A stretch of 64,000 nt of DNA from a virus. The notes under the pieces were generated by a model. That model saw only the letters and a program-made list of their open reading frames with translations. It did no database searches and was not told where the DNA came from. Below, piece by piece: positions 25,165-33,750 of the stretch (position 1 is its first letter; each line of letters starts with the position of its first letter). The stretch lies in the IMG/VR virus record IMGVR_UViG_3300025872_000046, positions 19,468 through 83,467 of that record; one strand, 5' to 3'. Position numbers and translations under genes: made by a program.

Positions 25165-25899
25165 ATGTTTGTGAAACCCACGCAAACTGTCAAGCAGTTT
25201 GACGGCAAGATCGTAACCTTCTTCACAGAGAACAAGCTGTGGGTGAAGGCGTATGAAAACGGAAAGAACGCGTGGGAGAAGCGCAACTGGGCATACGCAC
25301 AGAAGATCGTCCAGAAGCCCGACGTCGTTCTAGACATCGGTGCGAACATCGGTCAGGAGATGCTCTACTACACCGGTTGGGCGAATCGAATCATCTCATT
25401 TGAGCCCAATCCCGCGACCTTCGAGGTCCTCAAGCAGAACGTTGACCAGAACAACATCAAGAATGTGAGGCTCGAACAGTTGGGGGTCGGATCAGGTCCC
25501 GCGAAGGCTTTCATCAATCTCATCAGGGGCAACGAGGGAAGGTCCTTTGTGACCGCCGTTCCGACAAAAGTCTCACACGAGATCACGATTGTCGCCATCG
25601 ATGATGTTGACATTGGTGAGGGAAGTGTTGACTTCGTGAAGATGGACGTCGAGGGATTTGAACTCAGAGCCCTCCACGGAATGAAGAATCTCATCGACAA
25701 GCACAACCCAGTCTTTCAAATTGAGGCTCAGGACGAGAACCTGTCTCGTTGCGGAGTCACTTCTGTTGATATCTGGGACTTTTTCATTGATCGTGGCTAC
25801 GTGGCTACGATCAATACGGGCAGGACGATCAATAGGGAGCACGCTCTCACGAAGGACCGTCCTCGAGTAGACCTCTTCTTCAAGAAGCCAAAGGAGTGA
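25165..25899 (+). CDS. FkbM-family methyltransferase
   Basis: It has 244 residues. VVLDIGANIGQEMLYY is the SAM-binding motif I, IISFEPNPATFEVLKQN the FkbM EP motif, and VDFVKMDVEGFELRALHGM the family DVEG(x)E motif. FkbM enzymes O-methylate sugars or small molecules. In this phage the target could be a sugar on the host surface or on DNA; nothing in the sequence decides this. Confidence 0.85.
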   Translation: MFVKPTQTVKQFDGKIVTFFTENKLWVKAYENGKNAWEKRNWAYAQKIVQKPDVVLDIGANIGQEMLYYTGWANRIISFEPNPATFEVLKQNVDQNNIKNVRLEQLGVGSGPAKAFINLIRGNEGRSFVTAVPTKVSHEITIVAIDDVDIGEGSVDFVKMDVEGFELRALHGMKNLIDKHNPVFQIEAQDENLSRCGVTSVDIWDFFIDRGYVATINTGRTINREHALTKDRPRVDLFFKKPKE

Positions 25900-25901
25900 A
25901 T

Positions 25902-26120
25902 ATGCAGTACAGACTCTCTGATGAGACCATTTCTTCCATCGCAAAGCTCGTCCAGCTCGCCATCCTGACGGGCACGGACGTCGTTGACAATCTTCGCACT
26001 CTGCGTCTTGAAGCCCAGGGAGAGGAGCTCACCCCCACTTCCGAGTTCAACGAGAACTTCCAGAAGAATCTCGATGACCTTGCGCAGAAGGCTCTGGATC
26101 TCCAGAATGACGTCAACTGA
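25902..26120 (+). CDS. Small hypothetical protein upstream of dUTPase
   Basis: It encodes 72 residues from ATG 25902, seven bases after AAGGAG; a GTG at 25896 overlaps the previous stop. The helical sequence includes IAKLVQLAILTGTDVVDNLR and a Gln/Asn-rich end. It overlaps the dUTPase gene by 14 bases. No known domain. Confidence 0.65.
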   Translation: MQYRLSDETISSIAKLVQLAILTGTDVVDNLRTLRLEAQGEELTPTSEFNENFQKNLDDLAQKALDLQNDVN

Positions 26121-26490
26121 TGACAGGCTGACAGAGATCTTTCGCCTGCGTGAAGAGTTCATGCAGGCAATCTCAGAGAAGATGCCGGGCTATTATCCTG
26201 ACTGGCCGATAGACGTTTCCAAGAAGCAGAGCCAGGTCATCCTTCGCGATTCCGTCCTTCGAGGAGTCGAGGAGATGTTCGAAGCTCTTCAGCACCTGAA
26301 GAACTCGAAGCCCCATCGACAGACTGAGGTGGCTCATTTTGAGAGGGAGGAGTTCCTCGAGGAGATTGTCGACGCTTACAATTACTTCTTGACGACTCTG
26401 GTGCTGATTGGAATCAGTCCCGATGAGCTTCACGATGCTTACCGCAAAAAGCACGAAAAGATCTTAGAGCGTCTAAAAAACGGTTACTGA
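26107..26490 (+). CDS. All-alpha dUTPase / MazG-like NTP pyrophosphohydrolase
   Basis: It encodes 127 residues; ATG 26107 is chosen because upstream codons are an out-of-frame shadow. VEEMFEAL gives the ExxE metal motif and FLEEIVDAYNYFL the second acidic helix (ExxD). The ending YRKKHEKILERLKNGY matches dimeric dUTPase_2-type proteins. It probably hydrolyses dUTP (and perhaps dCTP) to monophosphate, giving dUMP for ThyX and keeping U out of DNA. Confidence 0.75.
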   Translation: MTSTDDRLTEIFRLREEFMQAISEKMPGYYPDWPIDVSKKQSQVILRDSVLRGVEEMFEALQHLKNSKPHRQTEVAHFEREEFLEEIVDAYNYFLTTLVLIGISPDELHDAYRKKHEKILERLKNGY

Positions 26491-26528
26491 GCTCGGGCTC
26501 TCAGGGATAATTACTCTGGGAGCTTGAG

Positions 26529-27704
26529 TTGTCTGCAAAGATTGCAAGAACTGAAGTAGAGAATCAGCTCTTCACCATCGTCAGAGACCCAAAGACGAAG
26601 TCGGTGAGGAGCATAACCACGCTCTACGACATGAAGATCGGCGTCGTAGAGAAGAAAGCGAACGTTCTCACGTCAGGAGACCTAACGGTCTATGGTAGCG
26701 CGTACTTTAAGGACGGTGTCGAGGGAGCGCTGACTCTCCCAAGCGGTGCGCCGACTGTTAGATCGGGCAACAACGTTACCATTGCGAATAACACTGACGG
26801 CAGCATCGTGATCAACGCGGAGGCAGACACGAGCTCCCTGACGGAGGAGTTTGCCCAAGTTCCGGGCCTCGTGGACTCCCTCTCAGCCCAAGTGTCATCC
26901 CTCGCGGCGACTGTGAGCTCATTCGCTTCGAGTCTCGGTTCGATCACGAACAATGTGACGACTCTACAGTCATCAGTCACGAACCTTCAGTCCACGACGA
27001 ACTTGATCGCAGGAAACGTCACCACACTCAACACATTCATAACGAGCACGTCTTCCTCTCTCGACACCAGGGTCACGGAAGTCTCGAGCTCCCTGTCAAA
27101 TTCGGTCACTGCGCTCTCTAGCTCTCTGTCTGGCAGCGTCTCAGCAATCTCTGGTTCACTGACGAGCCTGTCTGGTTCGCTCAGCGCGCTTGAGCTGAAG
27201 GTCTCTAACCTGAAGGGCGGCCTGGGGGTCGGTCTAGCCATGAATGAGCAGGTGGCGGGTGTGAGGGACGGAGTCAACAAGACGTTCAGCCTCTCACACG
27301 TCCCGTCTCCCCCTTCCTCTCTCATGCTGTTCCTCAACGGTCAGCTCCTCGCAGGGGGCAACGGATCTGATTTTCTTTCTATCGGTGACGAAGTAGTCCT
27401 ATCAGAGTTCATTCCCGCCCCCAATCTCGACGACGTCATACTGGCGATGTACTCCTACGAGGTCCCAGTGAAGTCGTACTCCATCAACGAGCCCATAACC
27501 AGCCTGACGATGGGAAATTCGGGATATGAGATCGAGCTCGCCAACGTTCCGTCACCACCAGATTCTCTCATGTTATTCATGAACGGCCAGCTCCTCACTG
27601 CAGGAGAAACAAATGATTACATTCTTTCGGGCAAGAATGTCGTTCTCGCAGTCTCACTAGTTGACATTCAAGAATCGAGATTTTTTGCGACGTACTCGTA
27701 TTAG
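26529..27704 (+). CDS. Tail-fibre-like virion protein with duplicated C-terminal domain
   Basis: It has 391 residues from a TTG start (GGGAG upstream). An N-terminal head is followed by a Ser/Leu/Val-rich heptad stretch near residues 100-230 that looks like a trimeric coiled coil or beta-helix shaft. Two related C-terminal domains follow, each with V-P-S-P-P-x-SLMLF(L/M)NGQLL, near residues 258 and 338. The gene at 28111 ends in a related NGQMM segment, suggesting a shared fibre-tip domain. The role in adsorption is inferred. Confidence 0.68.
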   Translation: MSAKIARTEVENQLFTIVRDPKTKSVRSITTLYDMKIGVVEKKANVLTSGDLTVYGSAYFKDGVEGALTLPSGAPTVRSGNNVTIANNTDGSIVINAEADTSSLTEEFAQVPGLVDSLSAQVSSLAATVSSFASSLGSITNNVTTLQSSVTNLQSTTNLIAGNVTTLNTFITSTSSSLDTRVTEVSSSLSNSVTALSSSLSGSVSAISGSLTSLSGSLSALELKVSNLKGGLGVGLAMNEQVAGVRDGVNKTFSLSHVPSPPSSLMLFLNGQLLAGGNGSDFLSIGDEVVLSEFIPAPNLDDVILAMYSYEVPVKSYSINEPITSLTMGNSGYEIELANVPSPPDSLMLFMNGQLLTAGETNDYILSGKNVVLAVSLVDIQESRFFATYSY

Positions 27705-27740
27705 TGTGCATGTAGTTTCGCGTGGTGCCTAATTGATAAC

Positions 27741-27968
27741 GTGGAAACAAAAACGCACTACACTACTGCTGACATCTCTCTCGCCGCCTTTCTGCTTATG
27801 AGAGGTGTGAGAATCATCTCAGCTACCAGGGAAAAAGGGAAATTCGTTTTTGAGTTTGATGATGCAGAAAATAGAGCTTTAGAACTTTCTCAAGAATACA
27901 TACTCTCAGAGTATCCACGCTATGACGCTTCATTGCGTCAGGTGAAGAGAATGCTCTACGGGCCATGA
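27741..27968 (+). CDS. DUF5659-like small protein
   Basis: It encodes 75 residues from GTG. TADISLAAFLLMRGVRIISA and FVFEFDDAENRALEL follow the DUF5659 pattern (a hydrophobic LxLxAFLxxxG start, then a phenylalanine-rich strand and a helix). This small family is common in phages and its function is unknown. It lies between two fibre genes. Confidence 0.6.
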   Translation: METKTHYTTADISLAAFLLMRGVRIISATREKGKFVFEFDDAENRALELSQEYILSEYPRYDASLRQVKRMLYGP

Positions 27969-28015
27969 GCCCAGTCCATGTTGAGTCGAGTCGCGAACCG
28001 CTAAGGGCTACGAGC

Positions 28016-28080
28016 CTGGACGACGGAAAGATTTTGGACCACGCGTCCAGTCAACGTACTCAGTGACTCGGTAGTCACTG
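28016..28080 (+). promoter_or_regulatory. Structured leader of major fibre/structural gene
   Basis: The 142-base gap 27969-28110 contains CTGGAC (28016-28021) that can pair with GTCCAG (28045-28050), and a perfect hairpin CAGTGACT-CGGT-AGTCACTG (28061-28080). AGGGAAGGG lies ahead of the ATG at 28111. These stems may stabilise the mRNA. No cloverleaf could be drawn and no strong promoter was found. Confidence 0.45.
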
Positions 28081-28110
28081 GGATCACTCCAACCGACAGG
28101 GAAGGGAATC

Positions 28111-29784
28111 ATGGCACGTACACAACTCAGACTAGACTCTATTACAGGGTCGCTTTCAAGCATCGAGGCTGCCGCCTCTGGTACCATCGCGGCGGCGCCG
28201 AGCGCTATTGCCGCGGGCGACCTTGAGGCAGTTCTCGGACAATTTGCTGGCGCCATCAAGCGCATCCACGGTGCAGGCGCGTTCACCAATCAGGTGGCGG
28301 GACTCTTCACCCAGGCGACCACCATCAAGGGTGGCGACTTCAAGGTTCAGGACGGCTCGGCGAACGACAAGTTCACTGTGGGCAACGCTACTGGCTCCGT
28401 GACCGGTTCTGCTGGCGCGAAGTTCAATGCTGATCTCGACGTCGGCGCCACCGCGAAGATTGTGGGTGACGTCACCGTTTCTTCTGGCGACGTGATCCTC
28501 AACAAGGCTGTCGAAGCGAAGGTCTCTACTGCTAACGATCTCAAGTTCTCACCCGCTGGTGGCAAGAAGATCGTTGCGGACCTCGGAAGCCTCGGTGGTG
28601 AGAAGCTCTCCATCCAGTTCGGCGGTGCAGAGAAGGCGAAGTTCGAGTCTGCGGGCACGACTCTCGCTGGTCCTCTCACGGTCAACGATCTCTCGAACAC
28701 TGCTGGTGCGATCGTCTTCCACGATAGCACGAAGAAGCTTATCGACAACGCTGGGCTGAAGTACGACGCCCCGAACAGCGTCTTCGTTGCTCCCAAGCTC
28801 CAGGGCACCAACCTCACTGCTACGCAGGTCACTTACGTTGACACCGACAAGAGCATCATTTCTGACGCTGGCATGACCTACGCGGCAGGGACAGGTCTCA
28901 CTCTCAGCAAGGACCTCAGCGCTCGCAGCGGCTCCTTCTTGGGTGACCTCACTGTTACCGGTGACCTGAACATCATGGGTTCGACGACTTACGTCAACAC
29001 CCAGGACCTTCTGGTGAAGGACGCGAAGATCGTCATCTCCTCGGGCTCGATCGTTAACGGAGCAGGTATCTACCTCGGTTCCGATTCGAACGTCGATGAG
29101 AGCATCCGCTGGACGACGGCTGATGGTGGCAAGTGGATCGCCTCTGACAAGTTTGCCGCGGATACCATCCAGGCTCTGGACCTCAGTTCGGCTCCGGTCG
29201 CTGTTGACCCTTCTGGTAACCTCGTCGAGATGGACTTCGCCGACTGGGTTCTCGGCACCGCCAATCAGGTGATCGTCACTGGCAGCGGAACCGATCTCCA
29301 CGGCATCACCCTCAGCCTGCCCCAGAGCATCAATACCTCCGCGACTGTCCAGTTCGGCAAGGTGTTCATCGACGGTGCTACCGCATCTGACGCCTACATC
29401 GACGGTGGAAGCCAGTACCTCCAGCTCGGCTACAACGGTGGTTCGATCACCGTTGCTCAGTCTGGCCAGACGTCACTCGTTGGCTTCACCTCGACTTCGA
29501 TCATCGGCGCTCTCAATGAGCTCGCTGCCGGTGGCGGCGGTGGCAAGGGCAAGTGGTCCAAGGCGATACTCGGCGCCGTGCCCTCCCCCGATGCCTCGAT
29601 CGTGGATATGTCTGCAGCGATGGGATCTAACGTCTTCCCGTCGGACCTCACACGCGTTGACATCTACCTGAACGGCCAGATGATGACTTCGACAGCAGAC
29701 TACTCGATCTCTGCTGGAGGTGCCTCCGTCGACTTCACGTTCGACGTGGCCATCGACGACGTGGTTGTGGTTGTCATCCGCTGA
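28111..29784 (+). CDS. Major tail-fibre-like structural protein
   Basis: It has 557 residues, rich in Gly, Ala, Ser, Thr and beta-strand patterns such as VGDVTVSSGDVILN and LTVTGDLNIMGSTTYVNT, typical of phage fibre and virion surface proteins. A Gly stretch (AAGGGGGKGKW) near residue 480 leads to a C-terminal domain with VDIYLNGQMM, related to the repeated domain of the gene at 26529. Codons are strongly biased, the leader has a stem-loop and a strong terminator follows, all consistent with an abundant virion protein. Confidence 0.68.
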   Translation: MARTQLRLDSITGSLSSIEAAASGTIAAAPSAIAAGDLEAVLGQFAGAIKRIHGAGAFTNQVAGLFTQATTIKGGDFKVQDGSANDKFTVGNATGSVTGSAGAKFNADLDVGATAKIVGDVTVSSGDVILNKAVEAKVSTANDLKFSPAGGKKIVADLGSLGGEKLSIQFGGAEKAKFESAGTTLAGPLTVNDLSNTAGAIVFHDSTKKLIDNAGLKYDAPNSVFVAPKLQGTNLTATQVTYVDTDKSIISDAGMTYAAGTGLTLSKDLSARSGSFLGDLTVTGDLNIMGSTTYVNTQDLLVKDAKIVISSGSIVNGAGIYLGSDSNVDESIRWTTADGGKWIASDKFAADTIQALDLSSAPVAVDPSGNLVEMDFADWVLGTANQVIVTGSGTDLHGITLSLPQSINTSATVQFGKVFIDGATASDAYIDGGSQYLQLGYNGGSITVAQSGQTSLVGFTSTSIIGALNELAAGGGGGKGKWSKAILGAVPSPDASIVDMSAAMGSNVFPSDLTRVDIYLNGQMMTSTADYSISAGGASVDFTFDVAIDDVVVVVIR

Positions 29785-29811
29785 TGACATGACCCTCGGT
29801 TGACGAGGGGG

Positions 29812-29845
29812 CGGCGGGGGACTTCGGTCCCCCGCCGTTTACTTT
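29812..29845 (+). terminator. Strong intrinsic terminator after fibre gene
   Basis: CGGCGGGGGAC (29812-29822) pairs perfectly with GTCCCCCGCCG (29827-29837) around a TTCG tetraloop, followed by TTTACTTTTA. Confidence 0.88.
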
Positions 29846-29870
29846 TAACATCAATTTTTAGATTCAAGAA

Positions 29871-30347
29871 ATGAAGTACGAAGAGATAGAAACCAGAGTC
29901 AGCGAGATCGAAGAGATCTCAACAATGCTGAGGAACACTCTGGAAAGAGCAAGGTCTGAATTCGTTGAGTCTCAAGTCGAGATGCGGTTCATCAGGCAAT
30001 TAGGAGAGATTGAGAGATTCGCTGTCGGTCTGCTAGAGTCCGCAAAGAAATCGACCTCACAAGAAGAGCTCAATTCCATTTTCGTCACAGGCATCGAAAA
30101 GATGATAGAGCATGCAAGGGTTGAGTCAACCAAGATCAAGGAGAAGCTGCCAGCTATGAGAGAGAGAGTTGCTGTCCTCGAATCATTCTCTAGCTTTCTC
30201 GATGACAAGAAAGTGACTCTCATCGGGAAGAAAGAAGCTATTGAGAGAGTTATCAACGAAGAAGGCGATCCACGACACCCCGAGAAGATTTCGACTCTCA
30301 GAGAAGCCGAACGAGTTAGAAAGAACAGAAAGCAAAACGATAGTTAG
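29871..30347 (+). CDS. Coiled-coil hypothetical protein
   Basis: It encodes 158 residues, mostly charged helix with heptad-like spacing (ETRVSEIEEISTMLRNTLER and later MRERVAVLESFSSFLDDKK). No known family. It starts the operon that leads to the J-domain protein and the glycine-rich adhesin. Confidence 0.65.
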   Translation: MKYEEIETRVSEIEEISTMLRNTLERARSEFVESQVEMRFIRQLGEIERFAVGLLESAKKSTSQEELNSIFVTGIEKMIEHARVESTKIKEKLPAMRERVAVLESFSSFLDDKKVTLIGKKEAIERVINEEGDPRHPEKISTLREAERVRKNRKQNDS

Positions 30348-30361
30348 CAAGGGAGGCTATC

Positions 30362-30610
30362 TTGTCAGAAAATCTTCAAATTGTCCTTTGCGCTCTAGCG
30401 ATCATCTCGGCAGAGTATACTGTCATCGCAGTCTCTTCTCTTGTCTCCAAGATCGTGATCGCTAATTTCGTGCGTGATCTCGGCGAGCTCACGAGGTCAA
30501 GAGAGACAAAGCGTGAGTGTCAAGCGGTGGAGGAGAAGATCGTTGCTCGCTACCGGCAGTCATTCCTCTGGCCACTTGAGATCTGGAAAGAGTATAAGCG
30601 GAGAAAATGA
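30362..30610 (+). CDS. Small membrane-anchored hypothetical protein
   Basis: It encodes 82 residues from TTG with GGGAGG upstream. One N-terminal hydrophobic helix (IVLCALAIISAEYTVIAVSS) is followed by a basic, charged tail ending KEYKRRK. Its stop overlaps the next start (ATGA). Confidence 0.6.
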   Translation: MSENLQIVLCALAIISAEYTVIAVSSLVSKIVIANFVRDLGELTRSRETKRECQAVEEKIVARYRQSFLWPLEIWKEYKRRK

Positions 30611-31395
30611 TGTCAAGGGCCTCGTCCCTCGCAAAAGCCCTCAGAGATCTCAAGGATGAGAGGGATGAAGTTTCTGAGAGAAAGGCGGCCTACGATCACG
30701 ATGTGAACAGGGCGATTGTGGCCCTCTCTCGTTTCACGAAGATAGTCGAAAGGGAAAGCTCGCCTGACATTAGACGGCCTGTCGGTGAGCAAAATCCCCC
30801 AGAGTCTTCACACCCACCGCCTCCACCACCTCCACTAGAAGAGGATGAAGCGACTGGTGAGATTCCTGCTGATTCGACGCCTGGGTGGGCAAAGAAAGCC
30901 TACAGGATGATCGCGCTCAAGACGCATCCAGACAGGATAGGCAACGATGAAAGGCTCACTGACAATCAGCGCGAAAGGCTCATCTCTCTATATAGAGAAG
31001 CAACTTCAGCGTATCACGAGAAGAAATATGAGTCTCTTGCTGAGGTCGCTGCAGAACTTGAGATTGAAGTGGAGATCCCCACTGCAGAGCTGGAGAGGGC
31101 TCTGGAGTCAAAGATAAGATCGATCAGGGATGAGATCGAGGGATCTCAGAAGACGATTAGCTGGCACTGGGGTATCTCTTTCGGTGACACGCAAAAGCGA
31201 ATTCAAGTTTTGCATGCTTGTTGCAGGGTAATGCAGATACCTACACCAGATGATGATGTCCTCAAAGACATCATTGTGAAGCTCGAGTCTGAGCCCGAGT
31301 TCGACATCGTCGATAGACTCGGAAGAGTTCGCAGGATAAAGTCTGGCGCTGAGCGGAGGAAACTCGGCACACGCCCTGAGAAAAGGATACGATAA
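30607..31395 (+). CDS. J-domain (DnaJ-like) protein
   Basis: It has 262 residues. After a helical N-terminus and a polyproline linker (HPPPPPPP, near 69-76), the segment WAKKAYRMIALKTHPDR (near 94-110) carries the diagnostic HPD triad between J-domain helices II and III. Helix III follows in RLISLYREATSAYHEKKY. J-domains stimulate Hsp70 ATPase. No Hsp70 gene is present here, so it would recruit host DnaK. The position among fibre genes suggests a role in folding or assembling fibres, which is inference. Confidence 0.78.
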   Translation: MMSRASSLAKALRDLKDERDEVSERKAAYDHDVNRAIVALSRFTKIVERESSPDIRRPVGEQNPPESSHPPPPPPPLEEDEATGEIPADSTPGWAKKAYRMIALKTHPDRIGNDERLTDNQRERLISLYREATSAYHEKKYESLAEVAAELEIEVEIPTAELERALESKIRSIRDEIEGSQKTISWHWGISFGDTQKRIQVLHACCRVMQIPTPDDDVLKDIIVKLESEPEFDIVDRLGRVRRIKSGAERRKLGTRPEKRIR

Positions 31396-31404
31396 GGAGC
31401 TAAA

Positions 31405-32490
31405 ATGCCACCCACAAGGATCAGAGGTCTGCAGGTTGCCGACAACAGTCTCGGGCCCGCTGACATTGTCTACTCACTCGATGATGCTTACGATAACGGC
31501 GGGGTGGGAACGGGTCGAACGATCACTGCAGACTCAGGGGCTGTCACCATTAACGCTGGCACGGGCGTAGCCCTCATCATAACGGGAAGTATCAGCGCCC
31601 AGAATTTCAACATACCCTCATCTTTCCTTGGTGATGCGTCAGACGGTTCGGCGACTCTCGATGGTTCTGCTTCTGTAAGTTGGGCGTCGAGAGTGGGCTC
31701 CGTCTATACGATGACCCGCGATGCCTACCTTCGCGATCTCACGATCAACTCGGGGGTGACACTTCGGGTTGCTGGGTTTCTCCCTTTTGTGAAAGGGACC
31801 CTGACGAACAACGGAACCTACGAGGCGAAGGGTAACGATGCGACAAACGCCACGGCAGGTGGAGCAATCTCCAACCAGGGGTCCTGGAACTACTCAACCG
31901 GCGGGGGAGGAAACGGCGGCGGTCCGACGACCGGAAACGCTGCGGGTTCGAATGCGTCAGGAGCTGGCTCGAACTCCATCGGCGGAAGCGGCGGCGGGGG
32001 CGGCGGCGCGGGCGCTCAAGCGGGTGGAACTGGTAACACCACTGTTGCCCCTGTTGCAGTGGTGACAGGCTGGCGTGACATCGGTTTCTTTGTTCGACGT
32101 AGAGTTTTCAACGTCGCAACCGTGCAATCAATAAACGGTTCGGGCGGCGGCGGTGGTGGGGCTGTCAACGGCGACGGTGTCAATTCTGGGACGGGCGGCG
32201 GCGGTGGCGGAGGGGCGGCGAACTGCTACGTTTTCTGTGACTCCCTTAATAACGCTGGAACAATTCGTGCAATCGGTGGGAACGGTGCAAATGGAACATC
32301 AGCAGGTGGTACTACAAAAGCCGGCGGCGGCGGTGGCGGCGCAGGCGGCGGAGTCATCGTTGCAGCAAACACGGTCATCAATCTTGGAACAGTTTCATCA
32401 GTGGGGGGCGCCTTCGGAAATGGCGCAAATGGCGGCACCACCGGCGCCGCAGGCACTGCTGGGACAGTTCTCATTCTAACGGGGTCATAG
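31405..32490 (+). CDS. Glycine-rich tail-fibre adhesin
   Basis: It has 361 residues. Residues 1-150 are beta-rich. The C-terminal half holds several long Gly runs (such as GGSGGGGGGAGAQAGG, GSGGGGGG, TGGGGGGG, AGGGGGGAGGG) separated by short variable loops. This is the arrangement of distal adhesins such as S16 gp38, in which polyglycine-II helices pack into a sandwich and the loops contact the receptor. Receptor recognition is inferred from this. Confidence 0.68.
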   Translation: MPPTRIRGLQVADNSLGPADIVYSLDDAYDNGGVGTGRTITADSGAVTINAGTGVALIITGSISAQNFNIPSSFLGDASDGSATLDGSASVSWASRVGSVYTMTRDAYLRDLTINSGVTLRVAGFLPFVKGTLTNNGTYEAKGNDATNATAGGAISNQGSWNYSTGGGGNGGGPTTGNAAGSNASGAGSNSIGGSGGGGGGAGAQAGGTGNTTVAPVAVVTGWRDIGFFVRRRVFNVATVQSINGSGGGGGGAVNGDGVNSGTGGGGGGGAANCYVFCDSLNNAGTIRAIGGNGANGTSAGGTTKAGGGGGGAGGGVIVAANTVINLGTVSSVGGAFGNGANGGTTGAAGTAGTVLILTGS

Positions 32491-32491
32491 T

Positions 32492-32689
32492 ATGGAAACA
32501 ACAGTCACACTCAATCAGACAGTCCAGAATCCTGAGAATCGGACTCTCAGCTTTAACAGCGAGATAGTCTGCGGAGTCACTCTTACTTCTCAGCCTGACG
32601 GTACGGCTAGCGTAACGTTCAAGGTGACACCGGAGATTGAGGAAGCTCTCATCAGGACTCTCAGGTCTTCACTCGGTCAGAGCTCTTAG
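32492..32689 (+). CDS. Small hypothetical protein after adhesin
   Basis: It encodes 65 residues starting two bases after the adhesin stop. It has a Thr/Val-rich beta pattern (TASVTFKVTPEIEEALIRTL). It may be a fibre chaperone or accessory subunit by position; no domain is recognised. Confidence 0.6.
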   Translation: METTVTLNQTVQNPENRTLSFNSEIVCGVTLTSQPDGTASVTFKVTPEIEEALIRTLRSSLGQSS

Positions 32690-32720
32690 AATTTTACATT
32701 CTGATTCATGAGGCCATTAA

Positions 32721-33749
32721 ATGAACTCAATTAAAGAACTTCGTCAGTTGGTAAGGGCCTACCTCAGTGAGGGTGGTCTAAAACTTCCTCCTGAGCACCG
32801 TAGAGATCTCACACCGTCATTAGTGAGAGAAGCGGGCGGAGTCTACAGAGAATTTTTAAAAGGGTTCAATGAATGGCTCAAGTCGAGAGGCAAGGCTCCG
32901 CTCGATCCCATTCGTCCGACAGGCTCTGCAACTCACGCTGAGAGAGACATTGTCGATCGTCCGAGCGCGACTTACGGTGACATCGACTACCTTGTCTCCT
33001 TCCCGGTCGACTACACTGGAAAGGATCTGACAGAGAGGAGGAAAGAGGAGGCTCTCACAGTCAGAGAATACACCGATCTCCTCACCGAGTACCTCACGAC
33101 GGTCAGGCCCCCAATGGTCGACGTCGATCTCACTGTGGGCGGTCACCCACTCATGATCATTGTCAAAGTCCCTTCAGGCGGTCTGGCGCAAGTTGATACA
33201 GTCGTTACGCATCCAAGCTATTCAGAGTGGATGAAGGGTCGCTACACTCCCGAGCGCGGTATCAAGGGCTATGTCACCGGTAACCTCTACAAGGCTCTCG
33301 GTGACTACCTCGTCCTCACTATCGGCACTGAGGGTGTGATGGCTCGTCTAAAGGACGGTGAGAGGGTCCCCTCCAAGTTCAGGGCCGGCATCACCTACCA
33401 CTCCGTCTCTACAGACTTCAGGAGCTTCTTCAGGGACATCGCGGACTACGTCATCGAGGGAGCCTACGTCGCTGACCCTCTCCTCGAACAATATCCGGGA
33501 TTGAACCCAGACGATGTAAACATATCAGAACTTGCTTATGGTATTGTAGGACTGGCAAGGACAATGGAGAAAGCCGGTGATGTTGATTCGAGGGAGATGC
33601 TGACGACAATCTACGATTCCTTCGTAGAGGGAATGGACGAGAATGTTGGAAGGAAGCTCTCCAAGGACATCACTCCTGAACAGGAGGCAAAGATGAGGAA
33701 GCTCAACGTCACGCAGGGTGAGAGGGTCCGCCAGATCTTCGGAGTCTAA
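32721..33749 (+). CDS. Nucleotidyltransferase-like protein with N-terminal (L/I)xE peptide
   Basis: It has 342 residues. RPTGSATHAERDIVDRPS then TYGDIDYLVSFP gives a GS followed by D-I-D, the signature of polymerase-beta-type nucleotidyltransferases, and a later VDVDLTV could be the third acidic strand. The substrate is unknown. The N-terminus IKELRQLVRAYLSEGG has the recurring helix ending LSE|G, suggesting packaging into the head and cleavage. A TACATT box (32695-32700) and a short frame from ATG 32708 precede it. Confidence 0.62.
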   Translation: MNSIKELRQLVRAYLSEGGLKLPPEHRRDLTPSLVREAGGVYREFLKGFNEWLKSRGKAPLDPIRPTGSATHAERDIVDRPSATYGDIDYLVSFPVDYTGKDLTERRKEEALTVREYTDLLTEYLTTVRPPMVDVDLTVGGHPLMIIVKVPSGGLAQVDTVVTHPSYSEWMKGRYTPERGIKGYVTGNLYKALGDYLVLTIGTEGVMARLKDGERVPSKFRAGITYHSVSTDFRSFFRDIADYVIEGAYVADPLLEQYPGLNPDDVNISELAYGIVGLARTMEKAGDVDSREMLTTIYDSFVEGMDENVGRKLSKDITPEQEAKMRKLNVTQGERVRQIFGV

Positions 33750-33750
33750 C

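Noticed and set aside
27969-28110. Possible tRNA or other structured RNA gene
   Set aside because: Stems are present, but no cloverleaf, T-loop (TTCAAAT-type) or CCA end could be found. No tRNA was recognised in the window.
31900-32480. GGC/GGT-rich tracts as simple DNA repeats or CRISPR-like array
   Set aside because: They encode the polyglycine adhesin in frame; spacing is irregular and there are no direct repeats with unique spacers.
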